Numbered from the stretch's first letter, positions 1 through 11,729 are shown. The stretch: 64,000 nucleotides of DNA from Ancylostoma caninum (GCA_037903475.1 JBAJFG010000239.1:186001-250000); one strand, 5' to 3'. The notes: generated by a model not told the origin, from the sequence alone. Made by a program: numbers and translations.

Positions 1-975
1 TGTCGCTTTGTATGTAAAGTGTCCTTTCAAAGTTCTCCCATTACTAAATGCTTCCTTCTTGATTTTCTCCTCTTTCTACATGCATCCGTTACTTTTTCCA
101 CCCTCTGCTAACCAAGCCTAATAGTTTTTTAATACTATATTCGGTCAAGTAGGACCTCTTACATCTTCGCCCTTGCTTCTTTCTATATTGTTTTTTTTTT
201 TTGCAATCACTTGCTGTTACTCATCCATAACTCATCCATGCTCCGCATGAGCAGAGATCTGTTATTTGTTCTATTCGTTCTTTGTCCTCTTCCTGAAGTG
301 TCATTAGGTTTGTGTAGAAGTACAGTATTTCATTCGTCAGATTCAATTCTTTAAGTCATTCATTTTATTCATTATTTGCCCATGAGACTCACTAGTACAA
401 TTAGGTGAGTCTTCTGCTTTTTTATTGTGCATGTCTTTTGGTGTTCTCCTTCACGTTGTTTGCTTGCAATTCATGCTGTTTTCATTTCCCCATCCTTGTG
501 AAGACTCGAGTTTGCCCTCTATGACGCTTTTACTTGCTTTATCTTGCCCTTAAATTATTTTATATCCCATTTTATCTTTTCTGTATGTTCTCATGTCTCT
601 AACTCTCCGGTTTTTTTTGCATCACTGCACTCTCTAGAAAACGTCAACTTTTGATAATCAGTGAAAATGCGACGTCTGCACACGATTATACCCTCCCCCA
701 CCTCAACTTGTGCGACTCGCCCATCTTTTGCTTTGCAGCACTATTTCTATTAGTTTTGGTATCTACTACGTAAAAAAAACGATATACTCTTAGGTTCATT
801 TTTCCATCCGAGGCATTGTTTTTATTCTTTCACTCATCTGTTTTTCATTAATTTTCCTTCATTTCTGCTTGGCTGATGACTGTGGATATAACGCCCTCTT
901 ACCTCAGGAATATTTAACTTCTTATCGACTAGTGCTCGCTATTTGTTCCATCTCCATATTCTTTATGAGTTTTAG
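1..975. other. Non-coding stretch, probably intron of the ClC gene
   Basis: No exon with convincing coding character was found on either strand. The DNA is T-rich and low in complexity. It ends in a pyrimidine-rich acceptor (gagttttag) right before the first recognisable ClC exon, so it is most simply read as intron. The start of the gene lies beyond the left edge. Confidence 0.5.
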
Positions 976-2136
976 GGTATCTACGATGCTCACATAGAGT
1001 TGAACGGTTATCCATTCCTCGATAATAAGGAAGAATATCCGTACTCGACGATTGCTGTCCAGGTAAGCAAAGATTCAAAAGGAATTATGTTGTTGTTCTG
1101 TTAATAGTATAATTGTGATAGTATGAAGCGGTTTCTTTCTAGGTGATGCGTCCATGTCCTACAGCTACCGTGAGCATGCCTGCAGACAGTGATGGGGACC
1201 ATAGACACGAGTTAGCCGTAATTGTTCAGGTCTGTTGCTGAATTTAGCATGGATTTCTGTTTCGAATATACTTTTTCACATTCTGAAGTGCTGTTGAGTG
1301 CGTCCTTTTTTGTTTTTGATTAAGCTTTGATTTTTTTTGTCTTTGTAGGGTTGATGTGCCATACATTTCAGGATGGGATGTCTCTTGGTGAAATTGAGCA
1401 GCTGTTACGTGAAACAAATTACAACGGGTTCCCTGTTGTGGTATCAACGAACAGTATGTACTTAGTGGGATTTGTTACTAGGTAAGCAGGCTAATGCTTC
1501 TCATTCTATTCCAGCCACTTGTGATTTTTTAGAAACTTTTCTTGTTTTTGTGTTTTGAAGAGTTAGTTCCTGTTCCTTGGAAAGGAATCTCCCCGAATTC
1601 AATGTAGAAGGCTTCCATTTCCAACTGCTATGAGGTACTCTGTTCAGGCGAGATCTTCAGCTAGCGTTACATGCGGCTAGGAAGACGCAGCCATATATAG
1701 TAACGGATTCTCTTGTTTACTTCACTAACCAGGTCCCAGAATCAACAGCAGGAGGACCTGCTCCACTGAGACTTCGGAAGATTATCGATCTCGTATGTTT
1801 TATGGACTTTGTAAAGTTCGGAAATTCCTACTTTGGACATTATTAATGTTGGTTTCAGGCACCTATGACTGTTACGGATCAGACACCTATGGAAACGGTT
1901 ATTGATATGTTCAGGAAGCTTGGTTTACGGCAAGTAAGTGAGCAACTCGTTTGAATATTTCTTTCGAAAGGTTCCGTAAAAACATTTATTTGAATTTTAT
2001 TTTCTTTCATTATTTTTTTTTCTTCCAGGTGCTGGTCACTAAGAATGGCAAAGTGCTTGGAATCATAACAAAGAAAGATATACTGCAATTCATGCGAAAT
2101 GCGCAGCCGAGTTTTACAAATCCTAACTTTAAATAA
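976..2136 (+). CDS. ClC-type chloride/proton antiporter, C-terminal CBS region (5' partial)
   Basis: Six exons join in frame: 976-1062, 1143-1229, 1372-1481, 1648-1792, 1859-1933 and 2029-2136 (TAA). The protein reads [15 protein letters not shown], then [42 protein letters not shown] and [13 protein letters not shown], the paired CBS domains at the cytosolic C terminus of animal ClC-3/4/5 proteins. In that family the membrane domain exchanges chloride for protons in endosomal or plasma membranes, and the CBS pair binds adenine nucleotides and modulates gating. Here only the CBS part is visible; the channel helices lie upstream. Exon 1143-1229 replaces the usual short linker after the MRP motif with a longer Asp/His-containing stretch. 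The tail ends [10 protein letters not shown]. Which nematode clh paralogue this is cannot be settled from the fragment; ClC-3/4/5 type is secure. Confidence 0.9.
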
Positions 2137-3170
2137 TATTTGGAACACTTGTGATAACTGGTTACCTTCACTGATTAGATCTTCGTTATAGCAATCTATT
2201 TTGTAGTTTCCTTTTTTGTAGTTAACTTTCCGAATTACACAGTTTGCAGTTATATGTTATGAGCTTTCTCTTTACGATATACGTGCAGATTTTCTGGAAT
2301 TTTCTGTGATCCCAGTCATTTTCCCTTTATTCGATTAAATACATATTTTGATTAAATATAGCAGTAAGCCAAATCTATATGATTAAAGGTGCTGAAAATC
2401 TCTCGCTACCAAGAATTAACTTTTCTTCCCATTGAAATGATATTGTTGCAGAGATATGTGTATCACATATGTGTCTCTTTTCTGTACATTTTGCATCATT
2501 CGAACTTTCCTCCTTTGCCATTAGCGCTCACGAGTTCATTAGTCATTTCATGCGATGGGTTCTAGCATAGACTTCTATCTTTTGATGTAGAAAGTGGAAT
2601 TGCTTTATCGACCTTAACTTATTGACTACTGTATTTTCCTTTGCAAAAATAAATATTTAGCGAAACAAATATTATGTTTGTGTTGATTGTTCGTTTATGT
2701 CAGTCACGTTATCTGTTGCCTCTGGGATGACCATATTTGTGCATGGTAAAAAAAAAACTGAGGTCGCCGTCACTTTGGTTATCCAGAAAGTCAAAATTTC
2801 AAGGGTAAAATTACGCAAAATATTAGTTTTGGTAACAAATAGTCAGAATGAATTCTCAAAAATAATGCTAAAAATAAGGAACTCAACCCATTTCGGGGGC
2901 TGCGTCATTGATGCTGATGCGTTCTCAGACGATGCTTTCAAATCACATAGGTCTCGGATCCTCTGTGATCGCCTCTCGCTCTTATTGTGTCCCCCGGTCA
3001 AATAGGGACAAATATCGAGCTCTCTGGCAAGGTTAGTAGGGAAAGTAAGGAACATTGGATTTTATAGGAGGTGAAAATATCCAGAAAACGAAAATGAGAT
3101 TTTTGCGGACCTACAGTCGGTGGACGTGGTGTTTTGCACAGAAAATATTGAAGATAGAATGATACGTAGT
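2137..3170. other. 3' flank of the ClC gene; no gene seen
   Basis: AT-rich spacer after the ClC stop codon. AATAAA at 2648-2653 could serve as a polyadenylation signal but lies far from the stop. Short open frames on both strands around 2700-3055 have no recognisable motif or splice context, and I do not call them genes. Confidence 0.4.
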
Positions 3171-3536
3171 TTATTTTACCAGTTGGGCGACCAGGTCTAA
3201 AATGTCTGCCACATTGACCACATCCGAAGAATCATGAAAGGACACCTCAAGATTCAGTCTCTTATGGATTTCCATTCCACTTTCTAACTGTTTCGGCGTT
3301 AGTGGTAGTAGATTACGGTGAAAAATTACGAGGTCAGGATCATTTGACTTGCTGAACGAAATTTCCGATTTGCTTCTGCTCATCCCTACATTGACCATAT
3401 TATTTTCCACTAACCGGTTTGTTCCATAGTTATCGTACTGCGGTACAAAACTGGCAGTTGTTGTGTATTGACCGCAGAAGTCCTGCTTGTAATGATTTGG
3501 GCCTAAACCTATATGCTGTCGCCAGCTTGATAACAC
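3171..3536 (-). CDS. Candidate minus-strand coding exon, unrecognised
   Basis: A 121-codon frame on the minus strand is open from a stop at 3539-3537 down to its own stop at 3171. It has protein-like composition, with segments such as KSNDPDLVIFHRNLLPLTP and NLEVSFHDSSDVVNVADIL. The first in-frame ATG is at 3398, giving about 75 residues. Alternatively it is a terminal exon entered by splicing near 3520 (CAG before CATATAGG), though that acceptor has a poor pyrimidine tract. It would converge on the ClC gene and run divergently from the plus-strand gene starting at 3575. The adjacent minus frame 3654-3430 overlaps the first exon of that gene and looks like an antisense shadow. I do not recognise the product; it could be spurious. 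Confidence 0.35.
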   Translation of the reverse strand: MLSSWRQHIGLGPNHYKQDFCGQYTTTASFVPQYDNYGTNRLVENNMVNVGMSRSKSEISFSKSNDPDLVIFHRNLLPLTPKQLESGMEIHKRLNLEVSFHDSSDVVNVADILDLVAQLVK

Positions 3537-3574
3537 TCAGCTTCAGATCGCTGGCATAAGAAGCTCCGTTAGCC

Positions 3575-6500
3575 ATGAAGGGGTACGGCATTTCCATGCC
3601 ACCAGTAAACGGCGGCATCACAAGCGATATGGAGATGTTGCTGGAAGCTTTCAAAGCGAAGCAATCTGTTCGGTAAGTTTACTCAGTGGTGGAATGGAAG
3701 AACAGTGTGGCGTGTCGAAATTTGAATATCCGTAAGCAAAGAAACAAATTATTATTTATCATTTTTTATTTTAATTTTAATATGATTTTTTTAATTTGAA
3801 AGAAACAAAGCTTAGTTGAAAATCAGCTCAATCTCGCCTAAAAAACTGATTGATCGATGTAAGCGTTGCCATAACTGTGGATTAATTTTTTTGCTTTTAT
3901 TTGTTGTTAGGGTGATTTTCTGCCTATATATGGTAGCATATTTGTTTAAAGATGATAAATAATTCATTTGAAACTTTGTTTTTTCAGACTAATCAAGTTC
4001 CATGAGGTGGCAATCGACTATGAGCTTAGCAGTATCTACGCTGGTCGCTTGAGTTTAGCTGAACTCATTGAGGTATAGCATTTTTATTTACAAATCAGTG
4101 TGAGCTGCTACAAAAAAACCATCGTCGAAAAATTGGCAAAATTGTCTGGCAGACAGTGTTCTGTTTGATTCTGAGCCATTTGCTCTGCTTCATTCCCTTA
4201 TTAAATGTGGCACTCATGGGAATTTTTGCTCCCAAGTTGGAGACTTCGACGTGTTACTCGCAGCGGAACTGTGTGAGGAATCCGAAAAATGATTGAATAC
4301 TTCGTTCTGTGTAATAGCTGCCTAAAGGGCAATTTATACTAGATGAGTGCGTCAATCGCGCGTCGTACGCACGCATCTGTTTGCAGGAAATTCTTCATGA
4401 AGAGCGATCAACGTGGGATGTATTGAAGATACCGCATGACCACCACGGTAACCAAGAGGCTGCCAGATCATGCGTCAAACGCACGCATCTAAAATAAATT
4501 GTCCTTAATATCTACAGCCGACTCAACGAGGTGCTGGAGAATAGGCACACTTCAACTTTGTAGTGGAATTTTTTTTTGGTACCGCCTTTCTTGGCTCGGA
4601 ATAGTTTCTCTTCACGTGCAAGAGTTTGCTGGCAGCTGAATCTGCTTGCTGCTCTCTCCAATTTTTCCAAGTTGCGTAGTAGCTTGAGCAATTTATGGCA
4701 ATCTACATTAGTTTTTTGTGCTCTGTTCCCTAAATTTGCCATTTCACAACCATTTCGACTGACTAGTGGAGCCGACTAGCTTCATTAATTCCGCCATAAG
4801 TTGCTAGAATTTTATTCGCTGCATAAATATGTCTGTAATGACCCACAGAATAATTTTGGGCGATTCTCTTTGCGAGCAGTGGCGGTGGCATTCCTCGCAT
4901 TCATAGTCAATCGCTAGAGGACTTATAGGCGAGAATCTGACGCACTTGCTTTTCTTCTATCTTCATCATGTGGCCATTTACAGTAAGCGTCGATGGCGGT
5001 GTGTTTTCGCTGAAAAATGGGAAGTACGCGGCGCGACCGCGGTGCTCGTGCTGGAATTGGCATCGTAGTGGCAAATCGAGGTTTTCTTGATAGTTTTCCT
5101 TCATATTTGATGTTAGCTATCAAGAAAACTAAGTAATTATCAAGGAAACCCTGTGGTTTGTTGCCGCGTAGGGGATTCTGGCGCGAGCGGCGCGGCCGCG
5201 TGGCGTGCTTTTCGACGCCGCTAACGCACACTCACCGATGCTTACTGTACGTGCGCAGACGTACTGTGATGCTTTTCTGGTCCTTTTCGATTGACAGTCT
5301 TCTCAGCAGGGATCACATCCCTTCCACATCGCAATCGACTTCCTGGCGACTTCCATTCATTGTTGGAGACGTCGTCGTCTGAAATGCCTCATAAAGGAAT
5401 GTCCTGACAGATTAATAAAAATTGATAAAATAGCCCTTATAGGATCCATTTTTGCACTACATCTAATCCAATTATCCAATGGATTCAATTATTGTGGACA
5501 ATGACAAGTTTTTTTTTCTATATTTTTTCTAATTTAGTTCGAAGAGTGTTTGCTAAAGGCCGCTTTCGCATACACGAGGCCAACAAAGGGTTCAGTGACG
5601 TCAACGCCTCGCACTTTAACGGTAACATGATTATTCGAAGCTGCTTACCCAGCAGTTTTTCTTTAAAAGAGAAGGAAGACCAATTAGCTAAAAAAAAGGG
5701 AAAATATGAAATGAAAAGTATTTTAGGAGCGGATTTTCGGTGTGTACGCAACATTTGTGCTGTACTATGCCCAGCCAATAGACTATGTTTCGAAGGTGCA
5801 CCTCTTGTTTCTTCTTCAAATTTCGTCACTTTTCCGTGTTATTAATGTTGTTTTAGATTCTTGTGACACCAAACGACCTCAGAGAAATGAGGCGGTTCTG
5901 TGAAGAGGTCTTACTGCCTGGAAGACATTTGGATACCGTTGGATGCCTGTACAAACTTTATGTGGATGATGCATTCAGTATAGTGGCGTATGTAAATAGT
6001 GTACGTTTCATATACTATGCCTTGCGAATAAACGTAAGACTGCGGGTATACTCCTCGAGGAGTATAGCACCTAGCATCGCATCGCCGTGGCGACCTCATT
6101 TTTAATACATATCGTATGTGGGCGGTCCGAAGTTGGCGACTGACCTTCGCGACCCGCCCTAATCAATACGTACCAAAAATGAAGTCGCAAATCTTTGGCG
6201 ATGCTAAGTCTATACTCCTCGAGGAGTATACGCGCAGCCTAAGAGCGCTTCTGGAAATTTTATTCTTCCAGTTCGACCCCGTCTGTCATCGCCGCTATGA
6301 TATGCCGAATGCAGACGATGACGTGGTTGAAGAAGATGAGAAGCACACGCCATTGGCAGAGACAGCAGCGCTTATGGAAGATCCTATTCTCAAGGTTGGT
6401 GAAGAGTTGAATTTATGGCTGGAAGAGGAGAATAAAATGTTTTCTCAGTGTTTTTCCTTAAATGGTTTCGAAATTCAAAGAAATTTCACTATGCTTTTTC

Positions 6501-9500
6501 AGACAATGGCCCATGTTCAGGAAGAGATAGAGAGGAAGCAGAATCGGATTGAAGACTGTCCGAAGGTGGCGGAAACCAAGGATAATTTCTTGACAAGGAT
6601 TAATAAGTACGAATATTTTCCTCATGATCAATAATTCGGCCAAATTATTGCATGCCTACTCATAAAAGTCGTTCCTTTACTAAAAATTTCCAAGAAAAGT
6701 ACTGACTAGTGTGGCTCCAACCTTATGATTTGGTTGTAACAAAAAATAATACTTGTTGTTCCAAAATTGGGGTGAGAAGAGTGCTGGCAGTTTCTTTTTT
6801 CAAATCCAATCGAATCATATAGAAAGTGGGTAAAAAAAACTATGCAAAATTAGACCACTAAGTTTTCAACCCTATAGGATCAAGCCGAGTCTAGTTTCAA
6901 ATATCGAGTAACTCGGAACATTGACTATTCGAAATGAACAGGTCGAGTCATTTGAAATGTTGATTATTGGAAGAAGCATTCAAATTTTGTGTACATATCT
7001 AATATGGAGTACTGGAAATGGTCGAAAATTAGAATTAGTCGAAATATTGAGGTTACAAAAAAACTTCACTGAGGAAAGTACCTACAGCTCACAGATTTAC
7101 AATATGCTGTTGTGGGCATTTCCTGTAATTTTCGGGTAGTGTTCAATTTTTCCCGAGCCGGCTTCAATATTTTAATAGGAATAATTTCTAGTATATTTAT
7201 TTTTATATGCTTTATATTTTTAAATTCATTTTTATACTCCGCTGAAAGGAATTTTCTTGGTACAGTAAACTTCCAAACATCAGGTAGAGTTGGTCTTCTA
7301 CTGGGAATTTTTTTTCAGGATTTTTGCCACGCTCAAGAATGAAATCGCTAAAGTCGATACTGGAGAAGTGGATGAGCCGTTTGAGGTAGAGTAACTTAGT
7401 GCTCAATTCCGATCTGTGTTGTCATCCGTTGAGTCGAGAGAAACTCGAATATTCCAGTATTCTGTTGATGCAAATTTCGGGGAGGTCTACGTAATTATTC
7501 GATGAATTGGACGGTCAGAAATTCCATAGTTTATAGATTCGGAAGTTTTAGGAAACGTTATGAAGCGACTTTAAGTTCATATTGCTCTGAACCCATCAGC
7601 GCCAGAAAATTTTTCACTAAGAGCTGGAAAATTATGGAGAAAATCGAAATTAATGTTGTACTTTGGTTCTGAATCGAAAAATCTTTTTTTACTCCTCCCA
7701 GCTAATTTTTTATTATGCCATGAAATGTATGTAAACGTATGTACTGGTATGCTTCGATGTATAAAAAACAGGCTTCAGAACGCAACTGCGGTCATTTTCT
7801 ACATGCTGTGCGCGAATCTTGCACCTGTGCGGTGTACGACGCAGATTCTCCCCCGCGCCAGTCGGCACGCGTTTGAAGGCGTGGCTGTAGCTAGTATCAG
7901 CCTGCTAGAGCGGCTATGATGAAAACTGTACCCATCGCAGTTTCCCCTGACCTCCGATGAAGTCCGAACTTCCTTGGATGTCTGAGCCACTCTTCTGGGA
8001 AGAGAAAAGGAAAGGAGAAATTGAGAGATGAGAGGTGAGGTGAGACAGTGTGAGAAATCGTTGTCTGGTGTGTTGGGAATTGATGTTCTATTACCAGTTT
8101 CTGAATGCATATAGGATCATGTTCAGTTGCCATGAGGAAGGCATTTTTTTTCAAGTTTGTATCCGTATACATTGAATATGATCAAAAAAATGAAGGGCGA
8201 GAGAAAAGCTGAATAATTTGATATTTTTCCTGTTCCTTATTGACATGACTTGAAGAACGGGAAAAGGAAGTGTTTGGTTCATTGGGTATGGTTTATGCTA
8301 ATTTAAGGATTGGTTTAATTGGTTGTGTGGTTTGAGCACACCATATGTATACTGTGGGTATAGGTTTAGATTCTCGGGCTTATTTTACTGCAGTAACATG
8401 CTCCTTTTGATTTCGCTGAAGGAGAAAGTGAATTGGTTAGCTTTTTTCCCTTTTTTTGGCTTTTGTTCTTCTACAGTTTTTCCCCAAAAGTTTGAGTCCA
8501 AGGCCCGCAAATTCAGCTTTTTTTTCACTTATGCTGATGTATTATACTCCATCTTTTGTGACAAAGATCCTTGGGCTGCTATTTGCTTGTTGAACCTTTG
8601 ACTAAATTAGAGAATTTTAGCTGCCAGCTACAAGTACCAGCGACGAGCCACGCCCAAGTGCTGAGCAGCAAACTGACAGTCAAAAAGGGACCAGCCGATT
8701 GTCAATTAAGGATAAGGCATATTCCTCGAAGATTGTCTACTCGAGAACACGACGTTATGCTGATCCAAATATGCATGGTAATGTTGTTTTTTTCTTTGCT
8801 ATGGTGCAGAGTGATGCACATCTGTTCTTACAGTTCACGTAATATTCTTGTTTCCTTCTGAATTTTCAAGCGGCGTTTGGTTAAGGTGTAGAATGGCCCT
8901 CTTATGAGAATAAGGGTGAGAATTCCATGAATTGCTGCTGAAAAAGGTTAGGCGAAAAAAAAACTTGACCGAAGTGGAAATATGTGTTTGGCTGCTTATT
9001 TTTTGTTCTTTATTTTTGCTGTCCTTTGAATTTCTGAACTATTCAATTCAAAGATTATCTTAAAACAAGTGAGAATTTTCATATTGAGGATAGAGATTTG
9101 CAAATATTAGAAAAATTTTCCAAAAAATCGTATATTTCCATCCACCGTTGATCCCTTTCTAAATATTTCGCCTCCTATATAGAAGAGTTTTTGCTGCCCC
9201 AACTTTCAATAAACTCATATTTCTAATAAAATGTAAGAATTCATGGATTGCATTTCAAAATTGAAGTTGCTAGGCGTCTACGGGCTGTTTTTGTAATTTT
9301 TATGGCCGCCTTTCAGAAAATTTCGCTGATCTGGCAGTGATTGAGCCAGACGAGGTCGAGGAAGAGCCAACCCCTTCTGCTCCTGTAAAATCGCCACCGA
9401 AAAAGCGCAAACGAACACAGAAGACGTGAGTTTCATTTTAAAAGGGTTGATTATCCATCCAACCCAAAAAATTTTATAATTTTTTGGGTTGGATGGATAA

Positions 9501-10794
9501 TCAACCCTTTTAACAAATTGACAAACAAACAATTAACAAATGCAAACAGTTGTTTATTCGATGAATAAACAACTGTTTGCATTTGTTGGCCTTTTTTCTT
9601 TCTATTATAATCCTCCATCTGATATCAGGTATCACTGTGGCTATTTTAGTCCAAATCAAGCATGTTTAGCACGAATCCCAACATCTCTTCTTCTGCTGAC
9701 GCTACCACAGGAGAAGCTAAACCTGTTGCTCTAGTTGTTGACGTGACCCTAGAAGCTGGAGTTCGTTAACTTCTGCATTTCAATGAGTTTGTATTACACC
9801 ATTATTTCACCTAACGAATCCTTTCAGGCCTCGTCTCCATCCAAGAGCCACAGTAAGGTAAAAGCACCTCGTCAAAGTGCCAAAGTTAAGGCGCCTCGTC
9901 AGAGCAGTGAAGGAAAAACGCCTAAAACACCTCGTCAGAGTAAAGGTAAGTGAAGCTGCTTGGTTGTTCTTCATACAAGGGTTTGCCAAATCATGAATTT
10001 CTTACTAACTTCGCTTTTTCTCGGAACAAGGACTATTTCTGGAGTTTACGAGAGGTATAGAGCTGAGCTTGCACTATAACTGTACAATGAGCGGCTCTAA
10101 GAGCTTACGAACTGGCACATCTGTTTTTTTCTTCTCTACCATAGTGTTTAGTAGGGGAAAACACCGCCAACTGCTTATCAGTCTAGAGAATAACAGATTT
10201 TATCAACACAAACGTTTTTGCTTGAAACGTTTCTGCTTTTGTTCGTGAGAAAAAGATCTGTGAAGGTATTTGTGGGAGATTGTTTCAAGAATTTGAATGA
10301 GGATTGTCAGAATTTTGCTGATTGTCTTAGGAACTCATGAAAATTAAGCTACTAGCTGGCAACCTCAGAGACAGTTATTTTGAAGCATTAAAAACCCGTT
10401 TGGGCTAGTGAGATGATGTAATTTTTCCGGAGAAAGAGGGATTAGACTACTCACTACGAATTTCAGCTAAAAAAGCCAAGGATACCGATCCACAATCTGC
10501 GCTCGCTGCTCTCGAGAAGAGTCCCACTAAAGGAGGGTGAGGAATTTTTTCTTGCTTTATTGTTTTGGTTTTAGTAGGAGTCAAAATGATGCTCATTTTT
10601 GTTGCTGTTCAGGAGGAAGGGACCCGCTCCACCACCAGTGGACGTTGATTTCGAAGGTCACAGTCTTTCGGCCGTTGTTTGGTTTCCATTTTCTTTTTTT
10701 TTTAAGAGCGTTTTTTTTTTCAGAAAAACTGAAGCTTATGGAAGCTTCGCTGAACACCTCAAATGATGATCGTGTAAGGGATCTCCTCGGATAG
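3575..10794 (+). CDS. Unrecognised multi-exon protein with Lys/Pro-rich tail, probably nuclear
   Basis: Exons I can support: 3575-3672 (ATG, starts MKGYGISMPP), 3988-4072, 5857 to about 5982-5987, 6272-6394, 6503-6606, 7319-7385, about 8632-8777, 9317-9425, about 9650-9767, 9828-9945, 10467-10536, 10613-10656 and 10724-10794 (TAG). Most joins keep phase; those at 5987/6272, 7385/8632 and 9425/9650 are unresolved by one or two bases. The N-terminal part (about 170 residues) looks helical and compact, including TPNDLREMRRFCEE and GCLYKLYVDDAF. A strongly acidic run follows (DDDVVEEDEK), then a charged helix (HVQEEIERKQNRIEDC). The C-terminal half is disordered, with PPKKRKR, which resembles a nuclear localisation signal, and three APRQS/TPRQS units among Lys and Ser. 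A chromatin or DNA-associated role is inference only; I do not recognise the family. Confidence 0.7.
4325..4506. mobile_element. MITE-like foldback element, GCGTGCG family, copy 1
   Basis: The outer ends are inverted repeats: AAGGGCAATTTATACTAGATG on the left pairs with the reverse complement of the right end (ACGCATCTAAAATAAATTGTCCT). TA dinucleotides flank both ends. Inside lie CG-rich motifs of the type caatcgcgcgtcgtacgcacgcatc. It sits in the second intron of the unrecognised gene. It has no coding capacity, so it would be a non-autonomous DNA element. Confidence 0.6.
4981..5247. mobile_element. TA-flanked MITE with CAGT termini
   Basis: An element of about 267 bp starts CAGTAAGCGTCGATGGCGGTG and ends as its near inverted complement (CACTCACCGATGCTTACTG), with TA on both sides. 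The arms continue through matching CG-rich blocks (ACGCGGCGCGACCGCG). An internal inverted pair, GTTTTCTTGATAG with CTATCAAGAAAAC, sits near 5083-5132. CAGT termini and TA target sites fit a Tc1/mariner-type non-autonomous element. Termini and internal blocks resemble the element at 32579-32848. It lies in an intron. Confidence 0.7.
6047..6230. repeat. Inverted pair of 20-bp perfect palindromes
   Basis: TATACTCCTCGAGGAGTATA, a perfect palindrome, occurs at 6047-6066 and 6211-6230. The inner flanks are also inverted: GCACCTAGCATCGC follows the first copy and GCGATGCTAAGTC precedes the second. The unit is therefore a foldback element of about 184 bp. It sits between the exon ending near 5987 and the exon starting at 6272, where the splice phase is hard to resolve. 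A third copy of the palindrome is at 39855-39874. Confidence 0.75.
9438..9513. repeat. Perfect hairpin, 36-bp arms, 4-base loop
   Basis: The left arm starts TTAAAAGGGTTGATTATCC and the right arm is its exact reverse complement, separated by the loop TTAT. No mismatch is visible in 36 paired bases. It begins 12 bases after the exon ending at 9425 and lies in the intron of the unrecognised gene. Confidence 0.95.
9535..9587. repeat. Perfect hairpin, 25-bp arms, 3-base loop
   Basis: The arm AACAAATGCAAACAGTTGTT is followed by TATTC, the loop GAT and the exact complement. It lies 21 bases after the 9438-9513 hairpin in the same intron. The two hairpin sequences are unrelated. Confidence 0.95.
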
Positions 10795-11729
10795 GGACGT
10801 TTTCACGGGTACTCACCAAATATGTACTGGTTCATACTGTATCTTAGCTGTTTTTTCTCCAATGAGAAGTACGTTCAGGATACGAATTGCTGTTGATGCT
10901 CACTAGGGTTACCAAAATATTCCTTTTCTCATAGAAATTTTCAGTGTTCATTTTTCCATGAATTGACTAGGGCACACGGCTCAAATGGTACATTTTTCAA
11001 TACCTTTGTTATTTGCTACTTTTCGGAGTGTAGTGTGGTATTTTACTATATGTACGTTCTAGGGGCTACTTATTCTGGAATTTCCGGAATTTATTCATTT
11101 TTATGGGCACTTAGACCAAATATCTGTTTCTGGAATCCCTGTGCTTGTTTTTTTTTCGTGTGTTTTTATTGTTAAGCTTTATACCAGTCAAATGAAATAG
11201 TTTGCTATAGAATACATGTGTGTTTGTGGGACACATTTACAAAATTTTTTGCACCGCTTCATCCCTGTGTTTTCCAGGATCTGCGGTCGTACAGTAACTG
11301 ACGCATAAAGAGCACAATTAGTAGTGCCCTGGTAGCCTTTCTCATCACCCTTACGACTCTCATTAGTCTCCCACCTATCTCATGTCTTCAAATTTCACTT
11401 CTTACTCTTACTCTTTCGTCATTCTGACCTACATAGAGCTGCTGCACTCCGTCTCTACTCCATTACAATTGCGACCATAGCTGACTGCGCGTATTGCTTG
11501 CTCTTCTCGTCGCCCTCTCCAACTGCTGTGCATGTAGCCAGATTACTTTCTTCTCTTTCTCTTTTCTAGTACACTTGTATCTTTCCGACGAAACGAGCCA
11601 TGATCTCGATATCCAGAAATAATCAAAAGAGCAATCCTTATTTAATTCCGCACATTCGGATAAATTAAGAACTTTTCTCCTTTTACTCCAGTTTATTGTT
11701 TTGGGATTCTTTATTTACTGTCGACTTCA

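Noticed and set aside
3430..3654. Minus-strand frame overlapping the first exon of the unrecognised gene
   Set aside because: It is antisense to a plus exon that has a good donor and in-phase downstream exons; no support of its own.
7799..8172. Two overlapping minus-strand frames of 90-100 codons
   Set aside because: No motif and no splice-compatible neighbours; they lie in an intron of the plus-strand gene and compete with each other in different frames.
8571..8861. Alternative frame through the exon near 8632-8777
   Set aside because: It is open, but the other frame gives Asp/Glu/Ser-rich sequence like the rest of the tail and is the one that joins in phase to the exon at 9317.
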